Assembly (NCBI GenBank): GCA_028583415.1
Contig: CM053266.1
Location: 38,311,758 to 38,375,757 of the forward strand
From: Protea cynaroides
Taxonomy: Eukaryota > Streptophyta > Magnoliopsida > Proteales > Proteaceae
Direction: 5' to 3'
DNA length: 64,000 nucleotides
A model generated the notes under the pieces. The model saw nothing but the letters and a program-made list of their open reading frames with translations, ran no database searches and was not told where the DNA came from. How positions within the stretch are numbered: position 1 is the first letter of the stretch; each line of letters opens with the position of its first letter. This document shows positions 21,980 to 33,424 of this stretch, piece after piece. The position numbers and the translations under genes were made by a program.

Positions 21980-23517
21980 AGGGTTTAAACCGTTGCCTTG
22001 GCAGATACATCATGACCGAAATATCCCTGAACTTTTCTAAAATACTCTTGCGCTCCATGTGTTAGCACGGAATTTTATTTTCTTCCCCTAGACTCGGTGA
22101 TTGTTTCGGTTGCCGGCTCTCGGTTTCTTGTTTTGGATGCCGGGTCTCGGTTTGCCGGGTTTGATTTTTGTAACTCTCAAAAATTTTTTTTTTTGGTGGG
22201 CTGCAACTCTCATCTTTGATTTGCCTAAACGATCAGTTTTAAGTATGGGTGTCGATGTCAGGCCTTACCGTGTGGTCGGATTGTGTTCAATCGATGATGG
22301 ACCACGATCGATTGGCCTGATTATTAAATATGTAGGTTTAAATTCGAATTGATTATTAAACAGGCACTTACAGTGTAAGGGTGTAGTCCAATCGAATTGA
22401 GCGTATAAATTGAATATATCTTTAAATTGAATTAAATATTGATTTAAACCAATCAAATATAACCTTGAAACTAAAAATCTAAAACATTAAATTGTCTCTC
22501 ACTTTTTCATTTCTTGAGTCATCCGGTCGTTCTTTCCGTCCTCATTTTCACAAGCCTAATAAAGAGCATTTTACACACATAACACAACAGAAAAGCAACA
22601 TCTCTCCCTATCTTTATTTACATTTTGGCGTGAACTTGTTTCAACTCATTAACAGACTAATTAATCCAATTAGCATAAGACCAATTATGGACCGAACCCA
22701 AATATAAATGTGTCCATGCCTTACTAATGAAAGATCGAGTAGCAAAATGGGTCGTCACGATGCGAGGTGTTAAAATGGTAGAGACCGATAAAGTCCAATC
22801 GAGACTGACTTATTGACACCCTAGTTTTAAGGTTGTAATATTAGAGGCAAAAGATTTTATGCATGGCTATATATATGGTTTTTGACGTCATAATGGAGAG
22901 GGTGATTGTGTGATTCTATACCCGCGCCTCTACGAGACAAAGTGTTCAATGCACGAACGTATATATACACGACCTGTGTATAAAAGCCAAGGCCTACTTT
23001 AATGTAAAAGAACAAAATTTAAATACAATTTAGAGATAAGGTTCTTTGAGCAGTGCTGTTATCTGCCCCCATCAATGAGTGAGGGCGAGAATGATGGTAG
23101 TGTAGACAACATGAGTAGGAGAGGAGATGGATAGAATAAGGTGCTCACATAAGTCCACTCCTTTGTTTTAGAGAATCCTTTATCCAACAAATTAATAATT
23201 CATTGCAGAAGATGAAAGAGATTTGTTTTCCTTCACTTCCTTCACCCACAGGGCCACAAGTGATGTTCGATTCGTCTCAAGGTGTGCAATTGGTCGAGTG
23301 AGTGATCTAGTAGTTGGAGTTCATTTCGTACACGTTGAATCACGGCTGAAAGGACTGCACAACTGGAAAAGAGCTCTATCTCACAAATGAAAAGATTTAT
23401 TTTCCTTCGCCAACAAGAGTCCGTTTCAAGAAAAAATTTCTCCATTTCTGATTTCAAAAAAAAAAAAAAAAGTGAGAGAGAGAGAGAGAGAGAGAACGCT
23501 GCTTAGGGGATAAAATC
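21980..23517. other. no gene recognised
   Basis: Region upstream of GAR1 (its promoter lies just above 21878) and beyond. It is AT-rich with a few TCGATTGG/CCAATCGA-type motifs at 22255-22400. There is an AG microsatellite with an A-run at 23456-23496. No supported gene. Confidence 0.5.
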
Positions 23518-23857
23518 ATATTAAGGAGGGTTCAAATCGTCTCCTGCCAAGGGGTTGGCAGGAGAAGAGGCTGCGACCAACAGATTCTCGACAAGTGAGC
23601 GTCGACTGAATCTAAGCCGTCTAGTCAAAATCTGAGGTGAGAGATGGAGAGAGGGCTCGGATTCTGGCTAGAAGGCTTGGATTCACCCGATGCTCACATG
23701 TCGAGCATCGACTGGTCACAATCGGATCGCAGTCACGTCTCCTGCAGCTAGACGGCTTGGATTCAGCTAATGCCCACATATCGAGCATTGACTGGTCACA
23801 GTCGAGTTGCAGTCGCGTCTCCTCGCAGGAGACAATTTGGATCCAATATATTAAGGA
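23518..23857. mobile_element. foldback MITE A, MULE-like, with 10-bp target duplication
   Basis: The direct repeat ATATTAAGGA at 23518-23527 and 23848-23857 brackets a 320-bp element. Its two ends are imperfect inverted repeats of about 95 bp: left GGGTTCAAATCGTCTCCTGC, right reverse complement GGATCCAAATTGTCTCCTGC. Both arms end at AGCCGTCTAG. A small hairpin, CTCCTGCC...GGCAGGAG, sits just inside each terminus. The 9-10-bp duplication and long TIRs fit non-autonomous Mutator-like elements. It has no coding capacity. Two relatives lie at 60.9 and 63.6 kb. Confidence 0.85.
23674..23830. repeat. 80-bp tandem duplication inside MITE A
   Basis: The unit starting GGCTTGGATTCA and including CGAGCATCGACTGGTCACA (23674-23753) is repeated from 23754, differing at about a dozen positions. 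It enlarges one arm of the foldback element and makes the element asymmetric. Confidence 0.85.
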
Positions 23858-23899
23858 ATGGGCAGTGCTTTGTTGCCCTAAATAAAAGAACATGTATGT

Positions 23900-25810
23900 T
23901 CTAGTAGGGGCCTTTCAAAATGTGTTGGAGTTGAGTCAAGGCAATCCTGTTTTTGCAGATGAGTATGGGAGAAGTGTTGTCCCCAATCCTCCCTCACAAA
24001 AAAGTTGATTGGGATAATTATTTCTAGTAAACTGTTAGGCGTTGAGACGTCGTCGAAAAGTGGTAGCGTGTCGAATGCATCAATTTAATTAAATATTTTT
24101 TTACTGACATGATTAATAAATTGTAAATAGGATAAGAAAAGGTCGATCCTATAAAGAATGAGTTGATTAAAATTTATATTATACTCCAACTAAATATACT
24201 AATCAATGCTAAGTAAATACAATAACGAAGGGGGATTTTAGTTGTTTGAATCAAATTGAAAGTAAACAGACAGAATTTAAATAGAAAGATAATTAGATGA
24301 GAAGATTCAGTTCTTGGTTCAATATCCACCCACACATGCAATGAGTAAAATTAATAGTAACATTAATCTTTCCCTCCCAATTAGAATTAAAGACCTTAGA
24401 TAACAATAAGCTCTGTTACCCGAATTTTTCCTTAAGTACCTCGACTGAAACAAGTTCTTCAGAGAGATCTAATCATTGAACAATACTAAATAAGCTCTCA
24501 ATGTTTAATTCAATAACAACATTAAGAGGGTGGAAAACAAATCAATCTAAGCAACAATCACACACAAACGAAGATTATTTAACTTAGATTATATTATTCA
24601 CAATGATGAGACGAAAATTTGAACATAATCATCTACCACTGTTTGCTACTTGTGATTAGAATCAGGACGATTACGTATCACAGATTCTAGATCTAGCAAT
24701 CAATATCAATCTAACTGATTCAACATGCATTACTGAATTATTCAGACAAATATCATAATTAAAGATAAAAGAATAATATAAGCAATTCTAATAAAAGAGA
24801 GAAGAAGAACAACGTTACTGAATAGAGATTACACTATTGACATGAGATTGGGCTTCAAAATCCCATTAAACTAAATGAGAAAATTAACTAGACATTACAA
24901 TCCTTTGAGAGATAGAAAAATTTTCAGCAAAAGAGAGAGAACTTTTATCTTAACACTAATGATCTATATATAAAACATGACAATCCTTTGTGACTTATAA
25001 CTCATTCTTTATGTAAAAGTTATTCTCTATTTAAAATTCTGAAATTGTGGAGTCTTCTTTTCTTATTTGGAGTATTTTATTATAGGTTTAGGTTTTCTAA
25101 CTTGAATAAGAGACTCTTTATGAAATTTATATCCACTGTTGAATACTTTAATCAGATCAGACGTCTGCTCCAATTCGGATTCGATTAGATTTTATTGTCA
25201 GACTTTAAAGCCACATTTGGAGACCCAAACGAACTCGAATTTTTCTCAATATTACTATTCCAAAAAGGTTGAGATGTCCTCTACAACTTTACTGAAGATA
25301 ACTTTTCAATTCTGAAACTCCTTTCATGTCAAAAACCTGCATGAAACTTAGAACGTCAATATTAGGGATGCTGAAATTTTCCTATCTTTTAACAATTAAT
25401 TCACAATATCTATAAAACATGTCAAATTAATAAAATTCATCATATTCAATTCAATAAGACATAAAACACATTAAAAAATTTAATAAAAAAAGAATAAAGA
25501 TATAAAATTCACATACTTATCAAAAAGAAATAGATAAGAAATGTCCAGTAGAAGGACGATATATGAGAATTAATTGTAGATGCATAGTGATATCAATTCC
25601 ATGTGTATGAGATGAGATGCGATGGATCCCACTAGAAGCGGGAGTACTAGTGTACTAGTGTATGGCAGGTTGGCAGTGTACGCAGTGTTGTAAGTTGGAA
25701 GGGACCATATATTATATCTTTTCAAGGTTCCATTCTCATTAATTAGATTAAACATATAAATAGGATGCATGTGGCCCAGACAGTTGCATGTGACTTTTAT
25801 ATATATGTGA
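23900..25810. other. AT-rich sequence, no gene recognised
   Basis: A strongly AT-rich block without coding signal. The part from about 24030 to 25500 has the even composition of an old repeat (TAGGATAAGAAAAGGTCGAT and following), but I could not place boundaries or a family. Confidence 0.45.
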
Positions 25811-26085
25811 TGGTCGGAAATAGCCCGTCGGTCTGCGATCCGAGCAACCTGCAATCACAGAGATGAGACGACGGAGTTGGGCGACTAAGCATTGGGTACA
25901 CTCCAATGCCTAAGTCAGATTCCCAATGTAAGCAGTCAAGAGATAGCAGGAAGCTATCTCCAGTTTAGAAAAAGAGGGGAACGATGAGAGAGCTTGAGCG
26001 TACGAGAATGAATGCAGAGATTGTGAAATGATTTACCTTGAGGGATCATCCTCTACTTATAGAGATTGAGAAGTGTTATTCCCAG

Positions 26086-27703
26086 GTTGACACTGAGAGG
26101 GGGGTGAATCAGTGGCCACTAAAAATCCTTTCCACTATTCAGTTATGACCTGATGCTATGCAAGGGCTGCCAAGAGTCGTTGATCAATTTGTGCTAAGTC
26201 GCCTTGAGCCGATTACTTGAGACTCTCTCACGGGTCAATCTGTCAAACACATTTCGTGCACACACCAACCACACACCCACAGGTATCCATACCAGGGGCT
26301 TGGCCTGCCAAGTGTGTACACCCAGACCTGCAGCACATTGACTTCTAATGCACACACAATATAACATCCACAGAACACACAGTATAACGTGGTTCACCAA
26401 TCACACACTGTGATGGCTACTCCACGAGGTAATACCCTAACCAGGGTTTCGTATATACCCAATACTCAACAGTAATGCTACGGTTGCACCCACAATCCCG
26501 ATGCTACAACATCATCCGCATTCACAGCTACAACTGTGTCCTAGGCACCAACCCCAACTCCAGTCAAGCACCCACTTGACAGGTTATACAATATGTATAT
26601 CAAAAATCATTACAAACCCTTCCCATATAGCACTGATACAGTAAATAGGATTTGTGTGCGAGTTTACCTCCCGGTCTTGCTCACTACTGATACAAGCCTC
26701 TCTGAGCTAGCATTTCAGCCTCTTCTCGGGCTGCATAGCTCATTCTTCACCACAATGACTCCATTGGACACTCACAGCAGGTCCACACACTCTCTTCAAG
26801 CTTCAACGAAGCTTTCATTGCCTCACATAGGCAGTAGGAGTCTCTCTCTCTCTTGGAGAAGCTTCAATGGAGGGTTTCCTTCAAAATCGCCATTAGAGGC
26901 CTTCTGCTCTAGCTCAAACCACTCCCCAAGTCTTCTACTCGAAAAATCCTTCAGTTTGATATATTATGGGCCTCAATCCGACATTGGATGGTCGAGATAT
27001 CATCAAAAGAAGTTCGACAAATCACAACATTCCAAATGGAATCTTTCAGCATGATTCTATGCGCCGCGATGCACATAATCATTTCCGCCTCTAACGTACC
27101 GTACGCCGTTGTCGATTTCTGATTGGCGGAGAGGGGATCTTCTGATTTAGACCGCTGAATCGGTCAGATCCCGTCAGCAAAACTCTACGCCACTTGAAGC
27201 CTTCAGATTGGAATCTTCACTTCGACATTTCATCGAACAGATGATGCGCGCGGCTACCTGCACACGGGTGCTGTGCACGCGGCTGGTGCTGTGCGCGCAG
27301 CTACCTGCTGTGCGCGCGTGGCTACCTGCTGTGCACTCGGCTGGTGCTGTGCGCGCGATTGCCTGCAGTGTGCTCTGCTGGTGTGTGCACCTCCGTCGCT
27401 CGTGCGCTCGGCCGATGATGTGCACTTTCGGCTGCCCATCGCGGCGCTCTGCTGGGCTGTGCACTCGGCTGCCTCTTGTGCACTCGACTTCTTGTGCACT
27501 CGGCGGTGTTGTGCACTCGGGTGTTGTGCACTCGGCTTGTCTTTGTGCACTCGCACCGGGTGGCGTCTTGTGCACTCGGCTGCCTGCTGTGCACTCGGCT
27601 GGTGTTGTGCACTCGGCTGGTGTTGTGCACTCGGCTCTATTGTGCTATCCACTCAATCTGCTGTGCCTGCTGAGCTGTCTAGATGTTGCCAACAATGACA
27701 ACA
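26086..27703 (-). mobile_element. dispersed repeat copy 1 (probable solo LTR, minus orientation)
   Basis: It starts TTGACACTGAGAGGGGGGTG and ends GTTGCCAACAATGACAACA. On the minus strand the unit therefore begins TGTTGTCATTGTTGGC and ends in TGTCAA, as expected of a large Copia-type LTR. A second copy with the same two ends and shared interior blocks (GTGGTTCACCAA, GATGGCTA.TCCACG, TCAATACTCA) lies at 50106-52225. There is no coding region and no internal domain, hence solo LTR as the first reading. A matching target duplication was not found. Confidence 0.65.
27245..27650. repeat. GC-rich minisatellite within dispersed repeat copy 1
   Basis: About 400 bp are built of degenerate units around GTGCACTCGGCTGG(T/C)G(T/C)T, 15-19 bp long; the cleanest run is at 27570-27635. 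Because the array stays open in several frames it produces long spurious ORFs on both strands (Cys/Ala/Leu-rich or Ser/Ala/Gln-rich). Confidence 0.9.
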
Positions 27704-28169
27704 CATACAATACAAAGTTGCTGACAACATTACAACTTGGCTAAGGGTCCAGCAAAAAGAAACATGGAGACACCATGACTCAGGGAAGTAGATCGCCAAT
27801 AGGACTGGCAAGTGTCGCTCTGAGGGACACCCAAGTCTTAGACTCCGAGTAAGAGTGGGAGACTGTGGCCAAGGAAGCCAAGTAGGTCCACAATAAGAGT
27901 GACTCGTGTCGCCATACGAGTGGTCGTATGGCCGTGATGATTGGCGTCGTATTGCACTAGAGAATGACTCCTCTGACGTGACATAGTTGATTTAGGACTC
28001 TGACCTCCGACTAAGAATCGTAAATAGGTCTATACCTCCGACCGACACCGTGTCCTAACAGGACTGTAAGTTTGAGCGGTAGAAGCCGAGTGCAATACAT
28101 CATTCGTGGTCGGCTCCAAAAATAAAGATTATCAGGTATAATATTTTAAGTGGATGATGTTTTTTCCAC

Positions 28170-28292
28170 ATAACAATATATTTTATATATTTTTATTTTT
28201 ATATATATATATAAAAAAATATAAAAATATATATATATTTAAAAATATAAATATATTAAAATATTTATATATATATATATATATATATATCT
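28170..28292. repeat. AT-rich simple sequence, (TA)n
   Basis: Mixed A/T runs end in a pure TA dinucleotide tract at about 28268-28291. A short ACACC tandem follows at 28368-28390. Confidence 0.9.
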
Positions 28293-28957
28293 CCTGCAAC
28301 AACTTGGGAACTAAGATCGGAAAGTGACATTTAACTTGAGAACAACAAATTAATACTACACACATAACACACCACACCACACCACACCACATCGGATCGA
28401 TGGATTTATATCGATTTTGGATCTGATTGATCTCGATTTATTTTTAATATTATTATAGAGAAGTTTTTATCCAAAAATCAAAAAAATCTATAGACAAGCT
28501 CTGCACTATAGGACCCATGATAGAATATAGTCGTTCGCAGGCAAGGACTGTGTGGCAGTTGTTTTTGACCCAATTCCATCTCCTGGCCCAATATTAGGCT
28601 TGGAAAAATTTGGAGCCATAAAATGATCTTTCAGAGGGATAATGCCTCTCCATAGGACAGAATTGTGATTTGTAATAGACTACCTCTTGTCTTCGTTCCT
28701 TTTCCCTCTGTAGCGGCTAGTTTTTAGCCACGAGGCCCGCCGTGAACAATCAATCCCCATCCGTAATCTCCGGGGAAGATTAGGAAGCCCACGTCGATTA
28801 ATCTCATCCACATATTTTTAATTTTTTTTATGCACATGATCAACCCATGCATGCATGTTAAAAACTAAAATCGTATCACCTACCGACCATTACGGAAAGG
28901 GTCTGTCTACTTGACACCTGTTAGAGTCAATAGATCATTAACATCGATTTCTTTCAT

Positions 28958-30416
28958 AAAATTTTCATCTAACCCCTAAAAACTATGTCAAATTCGATCT
29001 AACCCTCACAATTTCAAAAGTCTTATTTACCACCCAAAACGTTTACAAATGTCTCATCTACCACTCAAAATTTTTCCAGTGTTAATCAAAGAGACCCTAC
29101 CCGTTAGTAGAATTCCGTTAGTTGCAAATATTAGGACAATATTGCCCTTATTCCAAAAGTAAAAGACCATAATGCCTCCCAAAGTAAAAAAACACCTTTA
29201 CTTACCAATTTTTCATCTTCTGCAGTAAAGTAAAATGAAGAAACCCTCTTTCTATTCTGGTTTATTCGTGTTCTTTGCTTCTGGTGGGAGGCCATGATCG
29301 GCGGCAGAGAAGGGAGAGAAATGAGGCGAACAGTGGAGGTTGGAGGTAAAGATGAGGCGATTCAATCTATGACGTAGATGGAATCGAAACCCGAGCAGTG
29401 GGACGAGGAAGAGAAGATCGACACAGCAACAAAGTGAATACTTCGTCTTCTCCGTTTTCATAGAGAAGACTAAGAATATTTCATTAGTTTTTTAGAAAAG
29501 AAAAAAAAAAAAAAAAAGAAGAGAGAAGCAGCAGCAGATGGGCTATAAAAAGGAATGAAAAAAAAAGAAGAAAAGAAGATGAAAATACAGAGTTCCATAA
29601 CATACGATCTTTTGAAAAAAGACACCGGAAAACGGTGTGCTTCAGGAGCAGTTTCTTGCTAAGAAAATTCATTTTCCTATTCGATGTTTCCATTAGAAAA
29701 CTGAAAACTTCGTCTTTCCCAACAACGAAACTCAAGAGTATAACCAAAAGATGGGCAAAAGCAGATCTCGCAATCATGAACAACATTTGACAAGTTCACA
29801 GCAAATCCTATCACGTCACTGGCCAAGTTTTTCGCCAGGTTATGATCCAACCCGACGTAATCAAACTGCAAGTACTCAAACGGCTTGCTCAACTTGAACG
29901 GGTCGAACTCGTAGTCACCCACTAAGGTTCCGTCGAGCCATTCCGGCGCCTTCGCACCTGGGAACCACAGAGGCCGGTCCGAAAACCTTTTTGGGGCTTT
30001 CTTCAGTGGAGCTTTCTTGGGTCCACCGAAATCGAACTGGGCTTGGAATTTCCCTGCTTTAGAATGTATGTCCTGAGACGAGTTCAGAGGAACGATGATG
30101 TTGCAGCGGCTGTTGTGGTAGCCATGGCTCCGGCCTAAGATGCGCCTGTGGTGAAATGTTGAGGGTTTGGAGAGATGAGGTTAATGTTGTCGGGTTCTGA
30201 TCAGAGATGAGTTTCATTTTAGTGTTTTAAAGAAAAGGGCAAATTAGTAACTTTATCTCTTTTTAATGTTTTAAAGTTTTAAATGGAAAGGGTAGGAATG
30301 TCTATTCACATGTTCAGTCAAGTCTGTTAGTTAAATGGGGCCGGTTAGAATTTCTGAAAACCATTGGATAGTAGATAGAATTTGACATCATTTTTAGGGG
30401 TTAGATGAAAATTTTT
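28958..30416. mobile_element. Pack-MULE-like element carrying an LHCB4 fragment
   Basis: The left end, 28958-28995, reads AAAATTTTCATCTAACCCCT then AAAAACTATGTCAAATTC. The right end, 30416-30378 reverse complemented, reads AAAAATTTTCATCTAACCCC then TAAAAATGATGTCAAATTC. The ~38-bp terminal inverted repeats differ at only a few positions. The interior is about 1.38 kb, has no transposase, and holds a minus-strand fragment of a chlorophyll-binding protein gene. TIR length and captured host sequence are typical of Pack-MULEs. I could not confirm a 9-bp target duplication: flanks are TTCTTTCAT on the left and CTATATATA on the right. Confidence 0.75.
29807..30125 (-). pseudogene. LHCB4 (CP29) N-terminal fragment
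   Basis: The minus strand from ATG at 30125 reads MATTTAAATSSFL then a stop. After a frame change it continues SQDIHSKAGKFQAQFDFGG, PLWFPGAKAPEWLDGTLVGD, YLQFDYVGLDHNLAKNLASD. This is the N-terminal region of CP29, the minor photosystem II antenna protein LHCB4 (family: SDRPLWFPGAKAPEWLDG...GLDQNLAKN). Homology stops at about 29807, before the first helix's chlorophyll ligands. A nonsense codon, a frameshift and the missing C-terminal three quarters make it non-functional. It lies entirely between the terminal inverted repeats at 28958 and 30416. Confidence 0.9.
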
Positions 30417-30423
30417 CTATATA

Positions 30424-30433
30424 TATATAAAAG
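30424..30433 (+). promoter_or_regulatory. probable TATA box of the P450 gene
   Basis: TATATAAAAG lies 100 bp upstream of the P450 start codon, a normal plant TATA-to-ATG distance. It begins only 8 bp after the end of the Pack-MULE-like element, so upstream control elements of this gene must lie in or beyond the transposon. Confidence 0.6.
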
Positions 30434-30532
30434 AACAGCGAGCCATTTAATTATATATTTGCGGCAGCGTCGTGCAGACGTGAGGGTTTGTTGTTTTAAT
30501 TTGGGTGCCTCTTTTACTGATCTTCAGTAGAG

Positions 30533-32196
30533 ATGTCTCCTTGGAACATTAATGTACTTGTCATGGTATTAGCTCTTAATATTGGAGTGCTGGTACTGTG
30601 GTGTTTCTTCGTCGGTGATCGTCGTCTTCGCTTCCGACGACTGCCGCCTGGCCCTCGGGGACTACCAATTATCGGCAACCTCCACATGTTAGGCAAGCTC
30701 CCTCACCATAGCCTCTGTGAGTTAGCCAAAGAGTATGGACCCATGATGTTGATTAGGCTGGGCCAAAAGCCAGCTATAGTAATCTCATCCCCAGAGGCAG
30801 CTGAATTGTTTCTCAAGACCTACGATGCCAAATTTGCTAGTAGGCCTAACCACATGGCAGCCAAACATTTGTGTTATGAGAGCAAAGGTATAGCCTTCAC
30901 TCCATATGGACCTTACTGGGCCAAAATGCGTAGGCTATGCACAACTGAGTTCCTCTGCAGCTCAAAGATCGAATCCTTCCAATTCATGAGGCAACAAGAA
31001 CTTGGCCACCTTGTTGATACGCTCAAGAAAGAGGAGGTGGTGGATATCACTGCCAAGGTCGGATCACTCATCGAGCAGATGACTTACCGAATGTTGTTTG
31101 GCGACATGGACGATAGCTTCCATGTCAAACCGCTTCTTAAGGAAGCCATAAGGCTGTCTGCTGCTTTTAACATCTCTGATTATATCCCTTACATGGCCTC
31201 ACTTGATATTCAGGTATGTAATTAATTAGTTTCTGTAATTTTAATTTAGCTGGCATGCATAGGTTCATTAATTACTTGAGCCCCAGAATCGGAATTGGAA
31301 TCGGCAGACGTTCCTGATGATCGTCAATAACTTGTAATTAATTGTAGGGATTGAATCGCCGTATGAAGGGTGTCAGCAAGGCTGTGGATGAGTTCCTGGA
31401 GAAGCTCATTGACAATCACATGGAAGCAGCTGGTGGAGAGCATCCCAAGGGGGGCTTCCTCGATAGAATGTTGGACTTGATGATTAAATCCGATGGGCAA
31501 TATTGCATAAACATGGATCGGACAAATATCAAAGCAATCATGACTGATATGCTTGTTGGTGCAATGGACTCGACAACCACCACAATTGAGTGGGCCTTCT
31601 CGGAACTCCTGAAACACAAAAGGGTGATGAAAAAGCTGCAAGAAGAGCTGAAGAATGTTGTTGGAACGGATAAGGCAGTGAAAGAAGAGGATTTAGTAAA
31701 GTTGGAATACTTGAATATGGTGATAAAGGAAAGCATGAGGCTTCATCCTCCTGGCCCATTGCTTGTTCCTCGTGAATCCATGGAGGACGTAACAATGGAT
31801 GGATACTACATACCTAACAAGTCCTGGATCATCATAAATATATGGGCCATAGGTCGGGACCCTAATGTCTGGTCCGAGAATGCTGAGGAATTCTTGCCGG
31901 AGAGATTTAGCGGCAGCAGTGTTGACATGCAAGGACGTGACTTCCAACTAATCCCATTCGGTTCAGGGCGTAGAGTCTGCCCAGGTTTGCAAATGGGACT
32001 GACTGTGGTTCGACTAGTTCTTGCTCAATTGGCGCATTGCTTCAACTGGGAGCTTCCTAAAGGAATGTTGCCTAGTGATTTAGACATGAACGAGATCTAC
32101 GGCCTCACCGTCTCAAGGGCCAACCGTCTACTCGCCATTCCAACTTATCGTCTCAAGGGATTCTCGTGCCATGGTCTCTCCATTCCCCCTTGCTAG
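30533..32196 (+). CDS. cytochrome P450, CYP71 clan (CYP71/CYP736-like)
   Basis: Two exons, 30533-31213 and 31348-32196, with a 134-bp phase-0 intron (CAG|GTATGT...TTGTAG|GGA) encode 509 residues, full length for a plant A-type P450. An N-terminal membrane anchor (about 6-27) precedes the basic RRLRFRR and the proline hinge LPPGPRGLP (37-45). The I-helix oxygen-activation motif is GAMDSTTTT (298-306). The K-helix ExxR is ESMR (355-358), the PERF motif PERF (411-414), and the haem loop PFGSGRRVCPG (430-440) with axial Cys438. The single intron position is the conserved one of A-type P450s. The enzyme should be an ER-bound haem monooxygenase using NADPH-P450 reductase. Substrate cannot be told; the family acts in specialised metabolism and detoxification. 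Subfamily assignment is by overall look and needs a tree. No defect seen. Confidence 0.95.
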
Positions 32197-32199
32197 GCT

Positions 32200-32596
32200 A
32201 GGAATAATTAGGCCTTTTTCCTGCCGTCTGTCTCCTTGATTTCAAGACCTCTGTATCTAACCTTGTGTACGTCTTATTTTCTATAGTATTTCCTTTTATC
32301 CCCAAAAAAAAAAATGAATTGTAGTTTCCTATTTAGTTAATGGATACTTGTGTGGTTTCTTCCTGCATGCCAATTAATGTGTTTATTTTTATTTTATCGT
32401 CCTCAACCTCGGGTGAACTCCCAAGTTACTCCCGATAATAGAAGCTTCCCTCCATAATATTATCATTCTCCATCTTCTCCAACATTCGAGCTACGGGCTG
32501 CATCACTCATCTGCGTGTCATCTCCGAAGTTCCTGCAACAATCGTCTTCTCCAAGGCCGAGTTTCTGGTACCTTCCATCTTTCAAAAACAGGTAAA

Positions 32597-32644
<48 letters not shown>

Positions 32645-32826
32645 TGATGAATTGAGAACGAATCACATCCATCAGAGGGATAGGAATGTCCGGCGAAGGA
32701 TCGATGTAAACCCACAGTCCAAAATCTTGATTTGATTTGCATCTACATCGGTTTAGGGAAATTCAAACAGGATCACATCCGGGAATGTATTTGATTAGGT
32801 ATATCATTTGACAGAAGAGGAAGTTG

Positions 32827-32857
<31 letters not shown>

Positions 32858-33210
32858 CCTTGAATACAGTGGTCGTGTAAAACGTTTGTAAACTTATACC
32901 AATACAATATATTGGTATGTATATACACTGAACTACAATCACTATATTTTCTCATACCAACCCAGGGCATGAGATGTATCCGACTGTAAACTTATTTGTA
33001 GGTCCCATGTACAGCTGTGCCCTTTGTCACTTTTCAGTGTTATTAGGTGAGGACAAATGTGGGGGCTTTGGATCCACAGTCAAATGCATGCATCATGGTC
33101 TCTCATTGTCTCTGGTGCATGCTTCAACCAAAAACAAAAATGAATGACCCCAGATAATATAATAAATAGAAGATAAATTGGTGACGATGATGTTTAAGAT
33201 CCTCTTTCAT
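32200..33210. other. intergenic, simple repeats only
   Basis: P450 3' flank, then a (CT)n microsatellite at 32600-32641 and an A-homopolymer at about 32827-32853. No gene seen. Confidence 0.6.
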
Positions 33211-33393
33211 TCTTATTAAGGATAATAGCCCAGGCCCAATAGAGGCCCAGTTGAACTGTTTTATAACTGTTTTATATATTACAAATAAAGAGTTATGTGT
33301 AAAGTAACAATATGATTGAATATTGAATAAGAAAATCATCTTTCCTTTTGCGTCTGTTCTTCTTCTTGTTTCTCTCAAACTCATATTTTCTAA

Positions 33394-33405
33394 TGGTATC
33401 AGAGC
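33394..33405 (+). promoter_or_regulatory. copia primer-binding site
   Basis: TGGTATCAGAGC is the standard complement of the initiator methionine tRNA used to prime minus-strand synthesis in plant copia elements. It lies about 10 bp after the presumed 5' LTR end (CAAACTCA). Confidence 0.9.
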
Positions 33406-33424
33406 ATCGCTGCTGTGCACAGTG

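Larger units (their letters stand above)
25815..28140. other. LTR-like composite region interrupted by a nested repeat
   Basis: The left part (25815-26085) includes ACACTCCAATGCCTAAGTCAG, a motif type common in long plant Gypsy LTRs. The right part (about 27740-28140) has the GC-balanced, gene-free character of the same kind of repeat. The 26086-27703 repeat lies between them as if inserted. Ends and target duplications were not resolved, so the outer element is tentative. Confidence 0.4.

Noticed and set aside
23621..23893. 90-codon minus and 82-codon plus frames
   Set aside because: They lie in the foldback MITE and its duplication; palindromic DNA gives matching open frames on both strands.
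27245..27650. Regularly spaced units suggesting a CRISPR array
   Set aside because: Units are contiguous and degenerate with no unique spacers, and the DNA is plant nuclear.
27174..27744. Several long frames on both strands (up to 178 codons)
   Set aside because: Products of the GTGCACTCGGCTG minisatellite; stop-free repeats open in many frames, composition Cys/Ala/Leu or Ser/Ala/Gln only.
31324..31947. Four minus-strand frames inside the P450 gene
   Set aside because: Antisense to P450 exon 2, which has every P450 hallmark.
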